Source: Cydia pomonella (taxonomy: Eukaryota > Arthropoda > Insecta > Lepidoptera > Tortricidae). From it: 64,000 nucleotides of DNA. The stretch spans positions 11,588,019-11,652,018 of the forward strand of contig NC_084705.1 in NCBI RefSeq assembly GCF_033807575.1. The letters run 5' to 3'. The notes beneath the pieces are model-generated. The model was given only the letters and a program-made list of their open reading frames with translations, did not search any database and was not told the DNA's origin. Within the stretch, counting starts at the first letter, position 1, and every line of letters starts with the position of its first letter. Positions 46,769 through 58,696 of this stretch are shown in pieces. The position numbers and the translations under genes are program-made.

Positions 46769-47215
46769 ACCTGGGCAACCGAGCTTTGCTCGGTTATAAC
46801 TATTTATTGTTATATGGTGGTGTATAGGTGGTAATCTTAACTACATTTTTTTACTAAATTAAAATTGTCTAAAACAATAAAAATTAAGAAAAAAAATATA
46901 TAAAATTGAACATATAAAAAAAAAACAAAAGTTAGTCACCGGGCGAGATTCGAACCCGTAACACTCGTTTAGCAGTCCGCATCTTAACCCGCTGGACCAG
47001 ACGGACAGTGGCCGGCAACACGAAATTAGCGACCATATTCTGCGTCGAAAGAAAAACGCATGAAAACTCGAAAACACGCGTTTTCCCAAACATAAGACTA
47101 ATCTAGATCGATTGTTTACCCCCAAAAACCCCCATATACCAAATTTCAGCAAAATCGTTAGAGCCGTTTCCGAGATCCCGGAAATATATATATATATACA
47201 AGAATTGCTCGTTTA
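46769..47215 (+). mobile_element. SINE-like element with LINE-type 3' end
   Basis: The left end is ACCTGGGCAACCGAGC with a small palindrome (AACCGAGCTTTGCTCGGTT). The right end carries AAATTTCAGCAAAATCGTTA, GAGCCGTTTCCGAGATCCCG, a TA run and AGAATTGCTCGTTTAAAG. That right end is a common 3' terminus of lepidopteran LINE-mobilised repeats. A tRNA-like segment lies inside on the opposite strand. Confidence 0.6.
46934..47008 (-). other. tRNA-like segment in repeat
   Basis: The minus strand reads GTCCGTCTGGTCCAGCGGGT then, further on, GGGTTCGAATCTCGCCCGG, matching the A- and B-box of pol III promoters. The acceptor arm does not pair well, and the segment is embedded in a repeat, so it is not called as a tRNA gene. 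Confidence 0.5.
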
Positions 47216-47228
47216 AAGATATAAGGTA

Positions 47229-48270
47229 TAAGATACAAGTAGAAACACGCCGAGAAGTTATTGTTTTCCTCCCTCCTTTTAGTTTTTTATAAATTTTCAT
47301 GAAAACTGTGAAAGCTACAATAAAAATGTGTAGGAGAAGTATATTTTCCATTAAATTCTCTACAATATTATCTTTGAAAATATATTGTTAAGACTTATAG
47401 TTTTCAAATTATGCTCAATTTTTCCTTATAATATTTGCGTCCGACAGCTAGTGTGGCAAGTAAGTATGCACTTTTGTCCCAGAAGATATCGCTTGGCACG
47501 ATTGTTCCTTAGGTCAAACAAAGTAGCCACGAGATCGTGCGTGACTTCCCCAAAAAGAGGGGGAGGTTCCCCAGTTCCAATCTATGCTATATTTATTCCT
47601 GCTTTTAGCAGCTAGCATATCATTTTCGTATAATTTAGGGACGAATAATTCATTTTTGAAATAATTTTTATACCTTTTCATACAAAAAAAAACTTATTTG
47701 TGCACAAATAATGAAAATGTATGTAACTTTTTGTGACAGTTTTGGCATTCACAATCACAGTGTGACAATTTGTACTAAATAAAAAAATTGACAATTTAGC
47801 CCATTTATTGGGTACTTTTTGAAGAATATTAAGTACTCATACATTTTGTTGTAAAAAATTATAATTTGTAGCGCTTGGTGGTGACGATTTTCATATAACT
47901 CAAATATTGATAATGTTAAAAACACTAAATTTGGCATAAAGTATGAATGCAATGTTTTAATGGATTTAATGGATCCATGAGTTTTTGCCCTTTTTGGCAC
48001 AAAATTTGTCGTTTATTTTTAAACAAGCTTTCAAAATCTCAAATATTATAAGGAGAAACTAAGCATAATTTAAAAACTATAAGTCCTAACAATATACTTT
48101 CAAAGAAAATATTGTAGAGAAGTTTATGGAGAATATACCTACTTCTTTTAGACATTTTTACTGTAGCTTTCCCAGTTTTCATAAAAATTTATAAAAACTA
48201 AAAGTGGGGATATAAACGTAGGGGAAAAGGAGGGAAACAAGAACTTCTCGTCATGTTTCTACTTCTATTA
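47229..48270. mobile_element. ~1.04-kb foldback element
   Basis: The terminal ~210-bp arms (about 47229-47435 and 48042-48270) are inverted copies with moderate divergence. Shared blocks include ACTTATAGTTTTCAAATTAT, CTCTACAATATT and TTTTTATAAATTTTCATGAA. The interior contains a block (47449-47730) that recurs in opposed halves at 55140-55300 and 55545-55740. Non-coding. Confidence 0.65.
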
Positions 48271-48397
48271 ATTCATATAAACCTAAAAGCTATATGCATG
48301 CCAAGTTTCGTGCTTTCTGCTTAGATGATTGCTAGATGTTTAAGTACTTACCTTTTAAAAATTTCAAGATTTCTTCTCTTTTGATGTTCAAATTGGC

Positions 48398-48700
48398 CAA
48401 ACTATTTTTTTATACTACGTCAGTGGCAAACAAGCATACGGTCCGCCTGATGGTAAGCAGTCTCCGCAGCCTATGTACGCATGCAACTCCAGACGAGTTA
48501 CATGCGCGTTGCCGACCCTAAACCGTTGTCAACCTTACTCACCGGCATGAACACAACACTATGAGTAGGGTCTAGTGTTATTTTGCTGTTGTTTTCTGTA
48601 AGGTGGAGGTACTTCCCTAGTTGGGTTCTGCTCTAGATCTGGAATAACAACCACTGGCTGTGCCCTACCACACAAAGCGAGATGACATTCACAATGCCCA
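48398..48700. repeat. dispersed repeat 'gtggcaaacaagcatacggtcc'
   Basis: AAACAAGCATACGGTCCGCC, GATGGTAAGCAGTCTCCG and TTACATGCGCGTTGCCGACC are features I recognise from a widespread lepidopteran repeat, probably the untranslated part of a LINE. Only one copy is in this window. Confidence 0.5.
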
Positions 48701-50547
48701 TACCTCTCTTCCTCTCTCTTCTCTTAATTCATGTCTTTTAATGTTTTAGAGATCTATTTTCTGACCTATGGTTCAAAAATTAAAAGGTAAAACACCTTGG
48801 AGCGATTATTTCCCAAAACATTCACTTTATCTAAAAACAGATTTTATTTAAAAAAATATGAAAGCAAAGCTTAACAAAAACTTTCAGTGAAAATTATAGC
48901 GATCTTAGTGAAAAGCCCGTTCAAGGCTGCCTATTGTGACGGACGGGTAACTAACGGACATGTTCTTGGCCAGTTTTTATTTAAGTATTTATGTAGGTTA
49001 TATTTTATACTCGTAGTGACGCAAGTCATACAATGCTAGGTAAAGAAGACCTCTTTCATTTACTCCACGGTAGGTATTAAACAGTCCCCCGCATACCTTT
49101 TTATTACAAATGAGAGGTCTGCCGCGATAATGTTATATACTCGTAACTGTCTTTACCTATTTAAAAAAATGCATAATCTTACAATGCCAGAAATTATATT
49201 TTGGATTTTTTGTTATTATAATACATTATTTAGGTAAAGTTAGTCCCCGACTATTTGCTAGCGACAAGATTGCCTTTAGGGGTAACTACATCTACCCTGG
49301 ATACAACGACAGTAAATATGTAGAGTGTTAGAGGCCCTTCTACCATGATCTATTATTAAGGGCTCACTTGACCTCAGGTACGTGTACGTAATGCAATGAA
49401 TAATGTAGGTGTAAGCCTGGGTCTCCTATGGCGTTAAACGGAGACCATCAATCTCAAAATAGGCAGATATGTAATAAATAATAATGTTTGGAGGTAATTT
49501 CATCTATTTGAAACAAGAACACAGAAACATAAGTAGATAGGTGGTAGGTATACATATAACGAAGCGACTTTGTCGGAGCTTCCAAGTGCTGTGGAATTGG
49601 TTAAAGAATTATTCAAATTGTTTCAGATCGGAGTGCAGTGATTCCTGCCGGAGCTCATTCCTGAGTTAAACTTGCGCGGTAACATGCAAAGTTAACCGAG
49701 CTAATGTTCCGCCTTGGCGTGGTTACCATATTGTAAGCGTGCCATATACCGCACACATGGAATAAAAAGTAAGTGAAGGTATTTATATTTAATTTAAAAA
49801 TACCTATTTTTGATATTTTTTTTCCTTTTTCCACTGGGGGCTAAGTTTTAGTGTAAAACCGGCTTAGTGAACCACGCACGAAGTATGTATTCTTTAACCG
49901 TTATTTTCATGTTTTTAATTTTATGTATGATATCTATTAGTGACTTTTTGATTGATTATTTTCGGAAGATACAAAGTGGCACACGTTAATAATAGTCTTT
50001 ATAATTCAAAAGACTTTTTAGTCTTAGTTTAGCAGGTAGGTAATTTAGGATTCATTTTCATTTCGCGAGTAGGCCATAAAGTCATGATAAAATTATTATT
50101 TTTTTGTATGTTTAAATAAATAAAAAAATAATCGATACGTTCCCTTAAACAGGATATTTCAGATTTTTAGAAGCAATTTTTATATATTTGGATTTTGTGC
50201 ATAATATGTTACAATTATTTTAAGTGCATTTGTACACAGCTGAGGCTGAGGCTGGGGCTGAGAGTAGAGAGGTGTCACTGGACTTTCAATATATAGCCAA
50301 CTAGCCACTTATGTTTCCACATCTAACCTCGAAAACGCAACTCTGGCGACTCCACTCTGGACGGCCGGCCAAGGCAAGCCAGAGGCAGAGAATCCTGTAT
50401 AACCCACCCACCTTTGGGTGACAAAACTCCCCAAAGGCGCTTGGGAGTAGCGACTCCCTAACAGCTCGCCACAAGCTGCCCTGCATTAAATATTAATTAT
50501 TATTAATTAATTATTCCACCATACATAGAGTAAGCGATTTCAGGCAG
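48701..50547. other. unassigned DNA
   Basis: No gene is supported; the frame at 50301-50486 overlaps low-complexity sequence. GAGGCTGAGGCTGGGGCTGA at 50244-50263 is a short imperfect repeat. Confidence 0.3.
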
Positions 50548-50735
50548 CATATGGTGCTACTTTTCCGCACTAGCGCGTAAATTAGCACATTATGTAACTA
50601 TGTCGAAAATTTAAAGGGTCATATGTACTGTAAAACGTTATACGATACATGTGCGAATAGGTAATTTAAAACTCGAGTCGATTTAAAACACTCCCTTCGG
50701 TCGTGTTTTATTTTTCGCACTTGTATCGTAAATAA
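50548..50735. repeat. dispersed repeat with internal foldback, copy 2
   Basis: Matches 38388-38620, with a deletion in the second arm: TTTATTTTTCGCACTTGTAT joins directly after CCTTCGGTCGTG. Confidence 0.7.
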
Positions 50736-51375
50736 ATATTTTTACTTAGCAACTTGACTCATGTAAACCATACTTTAAAAAGTTACGAATATTTACTTTA
50801 CCGTGTTTATATATTTTTGAAATTGTAGTTTTTGTTAAAGGCAATTCACAGTTATACCAACAGTTTAAGAGTATACGTCTTAGAAACAAAATAAATTCGT
50901 TGCCTTCCAAAAAAGCGTTGTTTAGGAAAAGTTAATAAATACAGATGACATGATTAGTTTTAAAAGTAAATTATTTAAAGTTTTAGTTGACAAAGCATAT
51001 TATAGTATAAGTGAATTTTTGTTAGATGATTATTAATGGTAACTGTGCACAGCATGCAGTCAAGTCCATGAATGAAAAATTGTACGCCTTACGGCACAAC
51101 ATAGTGATACGATGATGATGTATATGGGACCTGTACTGATGTATACATACCTATGTTGGACAAATAAATGCTTTTGACTTTAGACTTTTACTTTATTACG
51201 ACTACAACCCTTAGCGGCGGCGCCGACGTTGTGGAGCTTTGACCATTAATTCCCGAATCATAATCGATTATGTGACAGTGTCAATATAGTTTTTTTGTTA
51301 CAGTAATTCTTCGCGTCATTATTTGCTTCAACAAATTGAAACTGGTATGTACACGTTTGAAAACATCGATACGTA
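50736..51375. other. unassigned, retrosequence 3' end near 51.17 kb
   Basis: 51110-51190 (GATGATGTATATGGGACCTG to AATAAATGCTTTTGACTTTAGACTTT) looks like the 3' terminus of a LINE or SINE ending in AATAAA and a short TGACTTT repeat. No coding part is retained. Confidence 0.4.
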
Positions 51376-51490
51376 AAAAGTGCCAAAATATGTATACACT
51401 ACCTTAATGTATGGGCAATAAAGTCGTATATACATATTTTTGGCACTTTTTTCGTACCGATATTTTCAGACGTGACCGTACCTACTTTGT
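51376..51490. repeat. dispersed repeat with hairpin, copy 2
   Basis: Matches 541-655 over about 110 bp with a few substitutions, including the ATATGTATACACTACCTTAA stem and GATATTTTCAGACGTGACCG. Confidence 0.7.
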
Positions 51491-51729
51491 ATATACTTTT
51501 TTGTTTTTCACTAAATAAGACTTGAAAAAACAGTACATTTTTGAAGAGCTTAAAAAGAGACCGGTACGGTAGGAAATCTCCCTCAAAGAAACGGATCCAT
51601 TCTGTTGCACTTTCGTCCAAGTCAAAGTGCTTTTCACGTCTCCTGTGAGGAAACCTATTAACTACATTTTTCAATCGTTTAACGGGAAACGACAATTTAA
51701 TATTCAATAAATATATTCATACCTGCTTT

Positions 51730-52126
51730 TACGTTTAGGGGGAGGAAGGGGGTCAATAAAATGTGACATGTTGTGACAAGGGGGAGGGGGGGTCACAAAC
51801 TTTGTGACGTCACTTTAACTTCATCAGTAACCCAGTTTTTTTTTGTTCGCTGTGCACTTAAATAACGAGTTTTTGGAACAATATTCATTTTTATTCGTTT
51901 AATTTTCTTTCCTAATCGGTTTTGTGTTATATAATTCTCTTTTATCAAAAATAATTTTATAATATATTAATAATACCTAATCCGATTTCGTTGAAAACAA
52001 AATTGCTAAAACGTGACGTCACACCAGGGGGTAGGGGTTTGCCAAATGTGACCAAGTGTGACAAGGGGGGGAGAGGGGTCAAAAAACCTCGCAATTCGTG
52101 TGATGTAATTAATGGATGAACCCTTA
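51730..52126. repeat. G-run-rich repeat, partial transposon
   Basis: Clusters of G runs joined to GTGAC motifs occur at both sides (51738-51815 and 52021-52082), and the right end reads TGTAATTAATGGATGAACCC. This resembles the 'gggttcatccataaattacgt' ends known from animal DNA transposons, but no matching left end is present here. Confidence 0.45.
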
Positions 52127-52986
52127 AACTCAAAACAGCCAGCCAAACATTTAACACTATTTTTACAAGAATTATTCATTTTTAGAACTAATTTCGTAAT
52201 TGTATTAACTCAGCAATTTACAACAATTGTCGCAACATCCTGCTTATTTGTATATTTTTAATCATACCTGAAAACGCCTCACTCGATGAGTTTTAGACCT
52301 GCATATAAACAACCTTTCTTATTTTTAAAAGGTATACCATAATAGTATTTTATACAATCGTGATATAATAGAGAGCTTTTCAGTGGAGTACTGATGAGTT
52401 GCCTAAGTGAGGTACGAGATTGAAAAGCTAGATTATATCACTATTGTATACAATACTTTTTCTACGAGTCATCAAAAATATTTTTTTTACTATAAAACCT
52501 CAATAAGTAATTAAAATTGGTAAGTACGCAATTATAGTTTGGGTTTGGTATCCGAAATCTTAATTCAACCATTACAGTCCACGAGTAGAAAAATTACCTA
52601 ATGAACTTGGTGCGCTGAGATTGGTTGAGTGTCAATCATTTAGTGAGTGGAAATAAGTAGGTATATTATTTATATATTCTCACGATTCTTCATAGAACGG
52701 CATATTTTTTTTATTTTCTCGTAATTTGGCAGTAGGTACGTTGTCCCGTAATTTTATGACTTAATGGCATTTAATGATAAAAATATCTATTCGAACAATA
52801 TTTATTTTTCACAGTGATGAACACTTGTGTTTATTAATATTTATTATTGTTTTAAGGGTATTTCATTGGGAAAGTCATAATTTGTTTGTTGTACATATAG
52901 TATATGTTTTTAAATCCACATTTTGTTAGGTATCGTTTTAAGGGTAACTCATAAAGAAAATCAAAGTTTGTATATGTAGGTTAATG
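52127..52986. other. unassigned AT-rich DNA
   Basis: Sequence around 52330-52470 has CGTGATATAATAGAGAGCTT and, later, AGCTAGATTATATCACTATT in opposed orientation, which suggests a degraded foldback. No gene. Confidence 0.35.
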
Positions 52987-52988
52987 TA

Positions 52989-54644
52989 CCGTAAAATGCT
53001 GCAACTTTGCCATTTAAGCTCAATTTTGCCTATTTCATTTCAATTACGATCTCTCGAATTTGCTTAGTTTTTTCTTGTTTTTTACCATTTGGTAGTAATT
53101 TTCATTATTCTGGCAACACATATTTCATTTTTTTACAATGGTAACTCCATTGTTGCTCCGCCAGTTATGTATCATAAGTCGGCGTGAGTGGCAGCATTTT
53201 TTTAGTGTCTCGCAACTTTTGAATTTTTATCTACGACAAAGGTGTTTTTTGAGAAGTGGTAACGTCCCAGGGTAAGTAAAGACTGTCTATTTCCCGTAAG
53301 TTTAATATTTTCAAGAAAAGGACATGTTTTCAGCATAATAACGTACTAGGCAATATTGGGCAGTGTTTTGGAAACTTGAATGACACAATTTTGCCTGGGT
53401 CTAGGGCTGTCACTAGCTGAATTTTATAAATGTACAGAAAAGAGTAAAAATAAGCTTGCCTAAACTGCTTAAATGAGTTTATTTATTACAAGCTTTTTAT
53501 TAACTTGCAATGTTTGTTTAAGTCAAATCTTGCAAGTCGATTTTCACCGACTTTCAGTGTGGGTACCTATGTAGATCTGCTGACAATGCAAAAATAAACT
53601 AACGTTAACAAAAAAAAACTTATGGGTATTAAAATGAAAATTATAAAAAAAACTTATTGCAACCTGTGTTGTGTATATTTTTATTGTAGTTTCTTGCAAT
53701 TGTATATTTATTGTATTATAATTATGTTGTACGTTTACTTGTAATTGTCTTTTTGTTCAAAATTTGCAATCTAATTTTCAACCACTTATTAGCGACCAAT
53801 TGAGGTGTTTGACATACTTATGTAACTTGGGTGACAATGCAATGTTCATCGAGATGGTCTGATGATGGAGACCGAAAATAGCAACTTCTAAACTACACAT
53901 AATAAACCCACTGTGTTTAGGCTCATTTGATTTGTCTTGCAGTTATCTTTCTTATCGAAATCTGGGTTGTCAGGTGTCAGGTCGATTACAATTGGAGTTC
54001 AAAGGTGATGGGTGATTAGAACTTTACAATGAAATAGAACTTTACACTATAATAATGCATTGAAAATTAGCAAAATAGTGTATCTGCAATGTACGTGTAA
54101 TAAAAAATTTAAAATAAGTTCAAATTATTAAATACTAAAAGAAAAAGAAATCAAACAACATTATATTACATTTGTTTGTTGATTATTTTGTAATTAACAA
54201 TATAAATAGATTTTTTTAATAATAATAATTTTTTGGCACAACCCTACAGTTAACGATATTTTTGTATAGAAAGTTTGTGGAACCTGCTACAACTTTACCT
54301 ATTGCATGTGAAAAAAAAAGTATTAAGCTTATGGCAATAATTTGACTGTCAGGGACAAGCATAATGTCTCATGCACAAGAGTAAATATTATTGCAAATAG
54401 CAACACATTATTTATGGAGATATTCGTCTAGGCAAAGTTACGTCTTAGGCCTACAACTTTGCCTGCCACTTTGATTGCTTGTAAATCGGAAATACAGTAT
54501 GATTAGGTAATGAGATTTGAGTCTTATCTGGTAAGGCATAGGGTATATTTTCCGACTAATACTCATGAAACTCATAATGAAAAATAGGTTCACAGATATA
54601 AGAAAAAAACGTCAAAATCCAGGCAAAGTTGCAGCGTTTTACGG
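52989..54644. mobile_element. 1.66-kb TA-flanked TIR element, no transposase
   Basis: CCGTAAAATGCTGCAACTTT (from 52989) and its complement with one mismatch (ending at 54644) are terminal repeats of 23 bp. TA lies directly outside each end (52987-52988 and 54645-54646), as in Tc1/mariner elements. The interior has no open frame of useful length; variants of CAACTTTGCC and CAATTTTGCC recur within it. It is a non-autonomous element. Confidence 0.75.
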
Positions 54645-54654
54645 TATAGATATA

Positions 54655-54745
54655 AAAACCGGACAAGTGCGAGTCGGACTCGCCCACCGAGGGTTCCGTA
54701 CTTTTTAGTATTTGTTGTTATAGTGGCAACAGAAATATATCATCT
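54655..54745 (-). repeat. 'gtgcgagtcggactcgccc' element end
   Basis: GACAAGTGCGAGTCGGACTC followed by GAGGGTTCCGTACTTTTTAG and TTTGTTGTTATAGTGGCAAC is the end region of the recurrent family, minus orientation. It stops abruptly near 54748. Confidence 0.65.
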
Positions 54746-54749
54746 GTTT

Positions 54750-55140
54750 TGACTTGGTCATAGTTCCAATCCCAAACATTGATTTTTCCCAGCTCGACCT
54801 TTGGCTTTGCACGGAAGAGCACCGCTATTGGACGACCCGGAACTTACGAAATAAAAACCTATGGCCAAGACAAGCTCTTTATAGTGCTAATTTTGTCCCT
54901 GCTCAGCTACACTGTAGCTCGGTTAAGTCCTTTGGGACCGCAGAAAACTTTAATCATATTCGTAGCCTCCAGCCTCGCTTAGTGCTTAAGCTCTGCCCTT
55001 CTGCGATTCGGCCTTCAGCCTCACAGGGCATCACACCGCAATCGGACGTTTTGGGCCTCCGGCCTTACTCACCTCACTCACTCACTCCCTCATTGAGAAA
55101 AAAATATGCATTTGTGTTTACTTTATGGGGCGACAGAAAC
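54750..55140. repeat. repeat-associated ORF region, not a gene
   Basis: A 148-codon plus frame (54754-55200) runs here. It contains no domain, sits between fragments of known repeats, and includes the low-complexity stretch CTCACCTCACTCACTCACTC and GGCCTCCGGCC-type palindromes. I treat the frame as chance. Confidence 0.45.
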
Positions 55141-55142
55141 CC

Positions 55143-55780
55143 ACTGGCCCGGGCTATATTTCTTCCTGTTTTTAGCAAGTTATATATCATTTGCGTATAA
55201 TTTATGGATGAGGAATTTATTTTCGAAATATTCCTTGTACCTTTTCATAAAAAAAAACTGATCTTTGCACAGTAAATGAAAATTATGTATATGTATCTAT
55301 TTCGTGCCGATATGCACTAAATAAAAATTTAGCCCATTTTTCCTTATTCTATATAGTAAAGTATCACTTCAAACCAGGCCATCATAAATTTTTTTGTAAA
55401 AATATGTAGCGGATGGCAGTGACGATTTCCATAGAAATATAATTATAGCCAAAATCATCAAAAACAACACTTAACTTAGCGTTTTAAAAGTATTAATATG
55501 TTTTCGTCCCTCAATAATATGAAAATGACATATAACTTGCCCTATTTGTTAAGAGCAGGAAGAAATATAGCATAGATTAGACCTGGTGAGCCGACTGTTT
55601 CCGCCCTCTTTTTGGGAGATAGGCACGGTACAATCTCGTGAGGCTACCGGGCCAAATCGGCTTTGTTTGACCTAAGAAACAATAATTGAGCCAAGCGGCA
55701 TCGCCTGAGACAAAAGTGCATACTCACTTTACACACTTACCCTACTAATTCAAATTCGAAAAAAATTATAAACTTTGAAA
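55143..55780. mobile_element. foldback element related to 47.2-48.3 kb
   Basis: GGGCTATATTTCTTCCTGTT at the left and, inverted, AGCAGGAAGAAATATAGC near 55556 open imperfect arms centred near 55370. The right-hand part (55545-55740) is a minus-strand match to 47449-47620, including TCTCGTG and TTTGTTTGACCTAAG. Confidence 0.55.
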
Positions 55781-56956
55781 GGCTTTTATCTCGGAAAATA
55801 TTCAGTCTACAGAGACAATTCTAGTATTGTATTAACTCTTTGAGAAATAACTATGGAAAACTAGTCATTATAACCCTTATAATCGCCTAAATCTGAAAAA
55901 AAAAAAACGAAAGTTTCGCGGTTTTCTCGATTTTTGACAAACTTGTGTTCGGCGCTCGAGGTCTCAAACGTGGATTATTCATTGGCCCAACATCATAAAC
56001 AAGCCTGCAAAGAATCAGAACTTACTGGATTAATATTGTTGTAACAATACTTTATGCTGGTCGTAATTTGTCATTTTAGAACGCATCATAATTAATTAAT
56101 GATATGTGTGTAGATACACATATCAACAAAAGGTTTCTAAAGTTTTAATGCCGCGTAATGGCTATTCATACAGGTATACTCCATTCTGACGTAGGGTTCT
56201 GACATTTTGGTAAAGTAACTACTTACTTGTCAATCCTATCCCCTATTAGGACAACGGGTAACAGCGCTGGCCGTCGGACGTGACGTCCGGTTTATTGAAC
56301 GCCTTATTGGTTGCACGCCTTCGCGGACGACTTGAAGCATGATTGAGCACAAAAGGAATATTTAGAAGCGCCCGGCGTGCCGTGCTGCCTGCCATGCTGC
56401 CAAAGGAAAAGCAGGACCGTACAGAGTACAATGACAGTCCTTTACAATACACCGAGGCAAACGGCACGCAGCAGGGAAAAGGGGGAAGACGACGCAAGTT
56501 ACCTGCATAACATTAAAAATTACATAGTGACATCAAATTTATATCGAAATGACATCTGACATCATTTAGATATCATTCTGATGTTAGAGTGTACGTTAGA
56601 ATTGGCCTGTTAATATTGGATTCCAAGTTTCCAAGTCTCATTCACTGTAGCTAGGCTACACGCATAGCGCTACGTCGTAGCTGATAGCAGGTTTTTTTGC
56701 GACATTTAACGCAAATGCATCGTAAAGGCTCAGGTAAAGAGTGGTTCTGATTTTAAAATCTGTTAAGATTTTTATATTGATAATTAAAATTATGTAAGTA
56801 GGTATTGCCTATCAAAACTTTACAGTGAAAAAAATGTGGTATATTACCTAGCGCTGAATGGAATATTACTTAAACAGGGTTTTTTCCGGGCTTATTCCAT
56901 CTACTTTCAATTTCAGTTTGTTATTTAGACATCCTAATTGAATACAAAAGATCTTA
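55781..56956. other. unassigned DNA
   Basis: No supported gene. The frames at 56246-56497 and 56377-56559 overlap on opposite strands in a GC-richer patch, with no motif. ATATGTGTGTAGATACACATAT (56103-56124) is a small palindrome. Confidence 0.35.
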
Positions 56957-58090
56957 CAGTATTTTTAGGGTTTAGTACCTCAATAGAAAAATACGGAACC
57001 CTTATCTGTGGGCACGGTAGTGCCCTCGCCAAGACGGGCAAAGCGAAGCGCAAGAGCACTACCTACCTTTTCTCGAAGCGCTTCGTCGTATTTTTAACTT
57101 GGGTTTGGATTATACCAGATAAGTAAACAAAATTCTCAGGATATAATATCAATAGTAGACTTACTAAGCCAATTTATTACTAACATAGTTTCTTAAGGAT
57201 TTACCCATTGTTACTAACATATTTAATTTTAATTTTTATCTTAATTTATATTGTATTTTAATGTATTGGTATATGGAATTTATTTTCTGAATTAAAATTA
57301 TTGAATTGAATTAAGCATAAAAAATTTCAATTACATAGTTCTCACACTTTTGATATTATTAATATCTAGGATAGTATTAGTACACAAACAACAACAAAAA
57401 TCTAATACTTGATATTTTTAGCCCCTAAGGGGCGAAATGGGGGGTGGAATTTTGTATGGAGAATCAGTAACCGCTGCGCTGTACCGATTTAGTTTAAATT
57501 TGGTATGTATATAGTTTTTGTTATAGGATTGGATATAGAATAGTTCTCAACCCCAAAATCATCAATCACGCTTTTTAGGATTTTTAATAGTAAATCACCC
57601 CCAACCCTTTAAATTTGGGGATGGAAGATTGTCATTAGCAACTTACAAAAATAAGTAAAATCCCATTAAAAACTTTTTCATGTAAAATGTTGCCAAAACG
57701 AGACCATAAGGCTCGCACTGTCAAAAAGCCATCAGATCTCTTGTAGAGTCAAGCTTCTAACTATCAAGCCCTAACTTCACAAACTCTACACCTTGTCAAA
57801 ATATTGGGCCGTTTCGTTACTACAAGAATTATTGTATGATAAAGAATAATGAATACATTTTTCACCTTGCGCCCATGTGAGTTGCGAAACGACCAAGCCA
57901 TATATTTTGACCAAGGTGTAGTTTGTGAAGTTAGGACTTGTATAGTTAGAAGCTTGGTTTATTACATCCGATTTTTGATCAGACTCCGATCTTTTTTCTT
58001 ATGTTTCATTTCCAAAAAAAACATTAATAATTGCGCTATATACGGAGCCTTTGGAACGCGAATCCGACTTGCACTTGTCCGGTTTTTATT
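56957..58090 (+). mobile_element. ~1.13-kb 'agggttccgta' element
   Basis: It begins TTTTTAGGGTTTAGTACCTC and ends CCGACTTGCACTTGTCCGGT, the standard ends of the family. Inside are an inverted match to 22370-22560 (57010-57200), a GGGGCGAAATGGGGGGTGG block, and a foldback (57748-57815 with 57885-57955). 57690-57800 is the uninterrupted version of the site into which the MITE dimer at 20947-21325 was inserted. Confidence 0.6.
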
Positions 58091-58299
58091 TACACCACAA
58101 GTTATTTCCTATAAATAATAACATTAATAACTCATTCAAGATAGACAACCCCTTCATGACTAGTTTTAGGCTGTAATGTTTTGATTGATTTCGCTTCTGT
58201 GAGTTGTTAGATAGATACCTATACCGTTTTATTATATGGTTTATGGAACCCAAGAGAAATAAGGGAACCTTTTTAGAGAAGTAATAACCGTACAGTCGG

Positions 58300-58491
58300 A
58301 CTTGCCGATCGAGGGTTCCGTACTTTTTAGTATTTGTTGTTATAGCGGCAACAGCAATACATGTGTGAAATTTTTAACTAGCTATTACGGTTCCTGAGAT
58401 ACAGCCTATTGACAGACAGACAGACGGGCGGATAGCAGAGTGTGAGTAACAGGGTCCCGTTTTACCCTTTGGGTACGGAACCCTAAAAATG
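58300..58491 (-). repeat. 'agggttccgtaccc' short element
   Basis: Minus-strand copy from ATTTTTAGGGTTCCGTACCC (complement at 58472-58491) to the CGACTCGCAC-like end near 58300. Includes the CCGTCTGTCTG run on the complement. Confidence 0.7.
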
Positions 58492-58682
58492 TTGATACAG
58501 ATAGCTGCATTTTCATTGTTTGTCAGGTTTTTGTTATTTTATTATTGGTCGATCCATAAACGCATAACGGTCAAACGGATATGGATATAATACAACAAGC
58601 CGTTCAAACAATCAGTTATGAGATTGCAGCTGGACAATACTAACATAGGTACGATGGATGACGAATAAAAAGGTGTACGAGT

Positions 58683-58696
58683 TTTATTAATTTATT
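58683..58696 (-). terminator. polyadenylation signals of the WDR36 homologue
   Basis: On the minus strand the stop TAA (58697-58695) overlaps a first AATAAA (58696-58691), and a second AATAAA lies at 58688-58683. Both would give a 3' UTR of only a few tens of bases. Confidence 0.55.

Noticed and set aside
46934..47008. tRNA gene on the minus strand
   Set aside because: A- and B-boxes are present but the acceptor stem does not pair and the segment is inside a repeat; kept only as tRNA-like.
54754..55200. 148-codon open frame on the plus strand
   Set aside because: It overlaps repeat-family fragments at both sides, has no domain, and contains low-complexity CACT repeats. Length alone does not support a gene.
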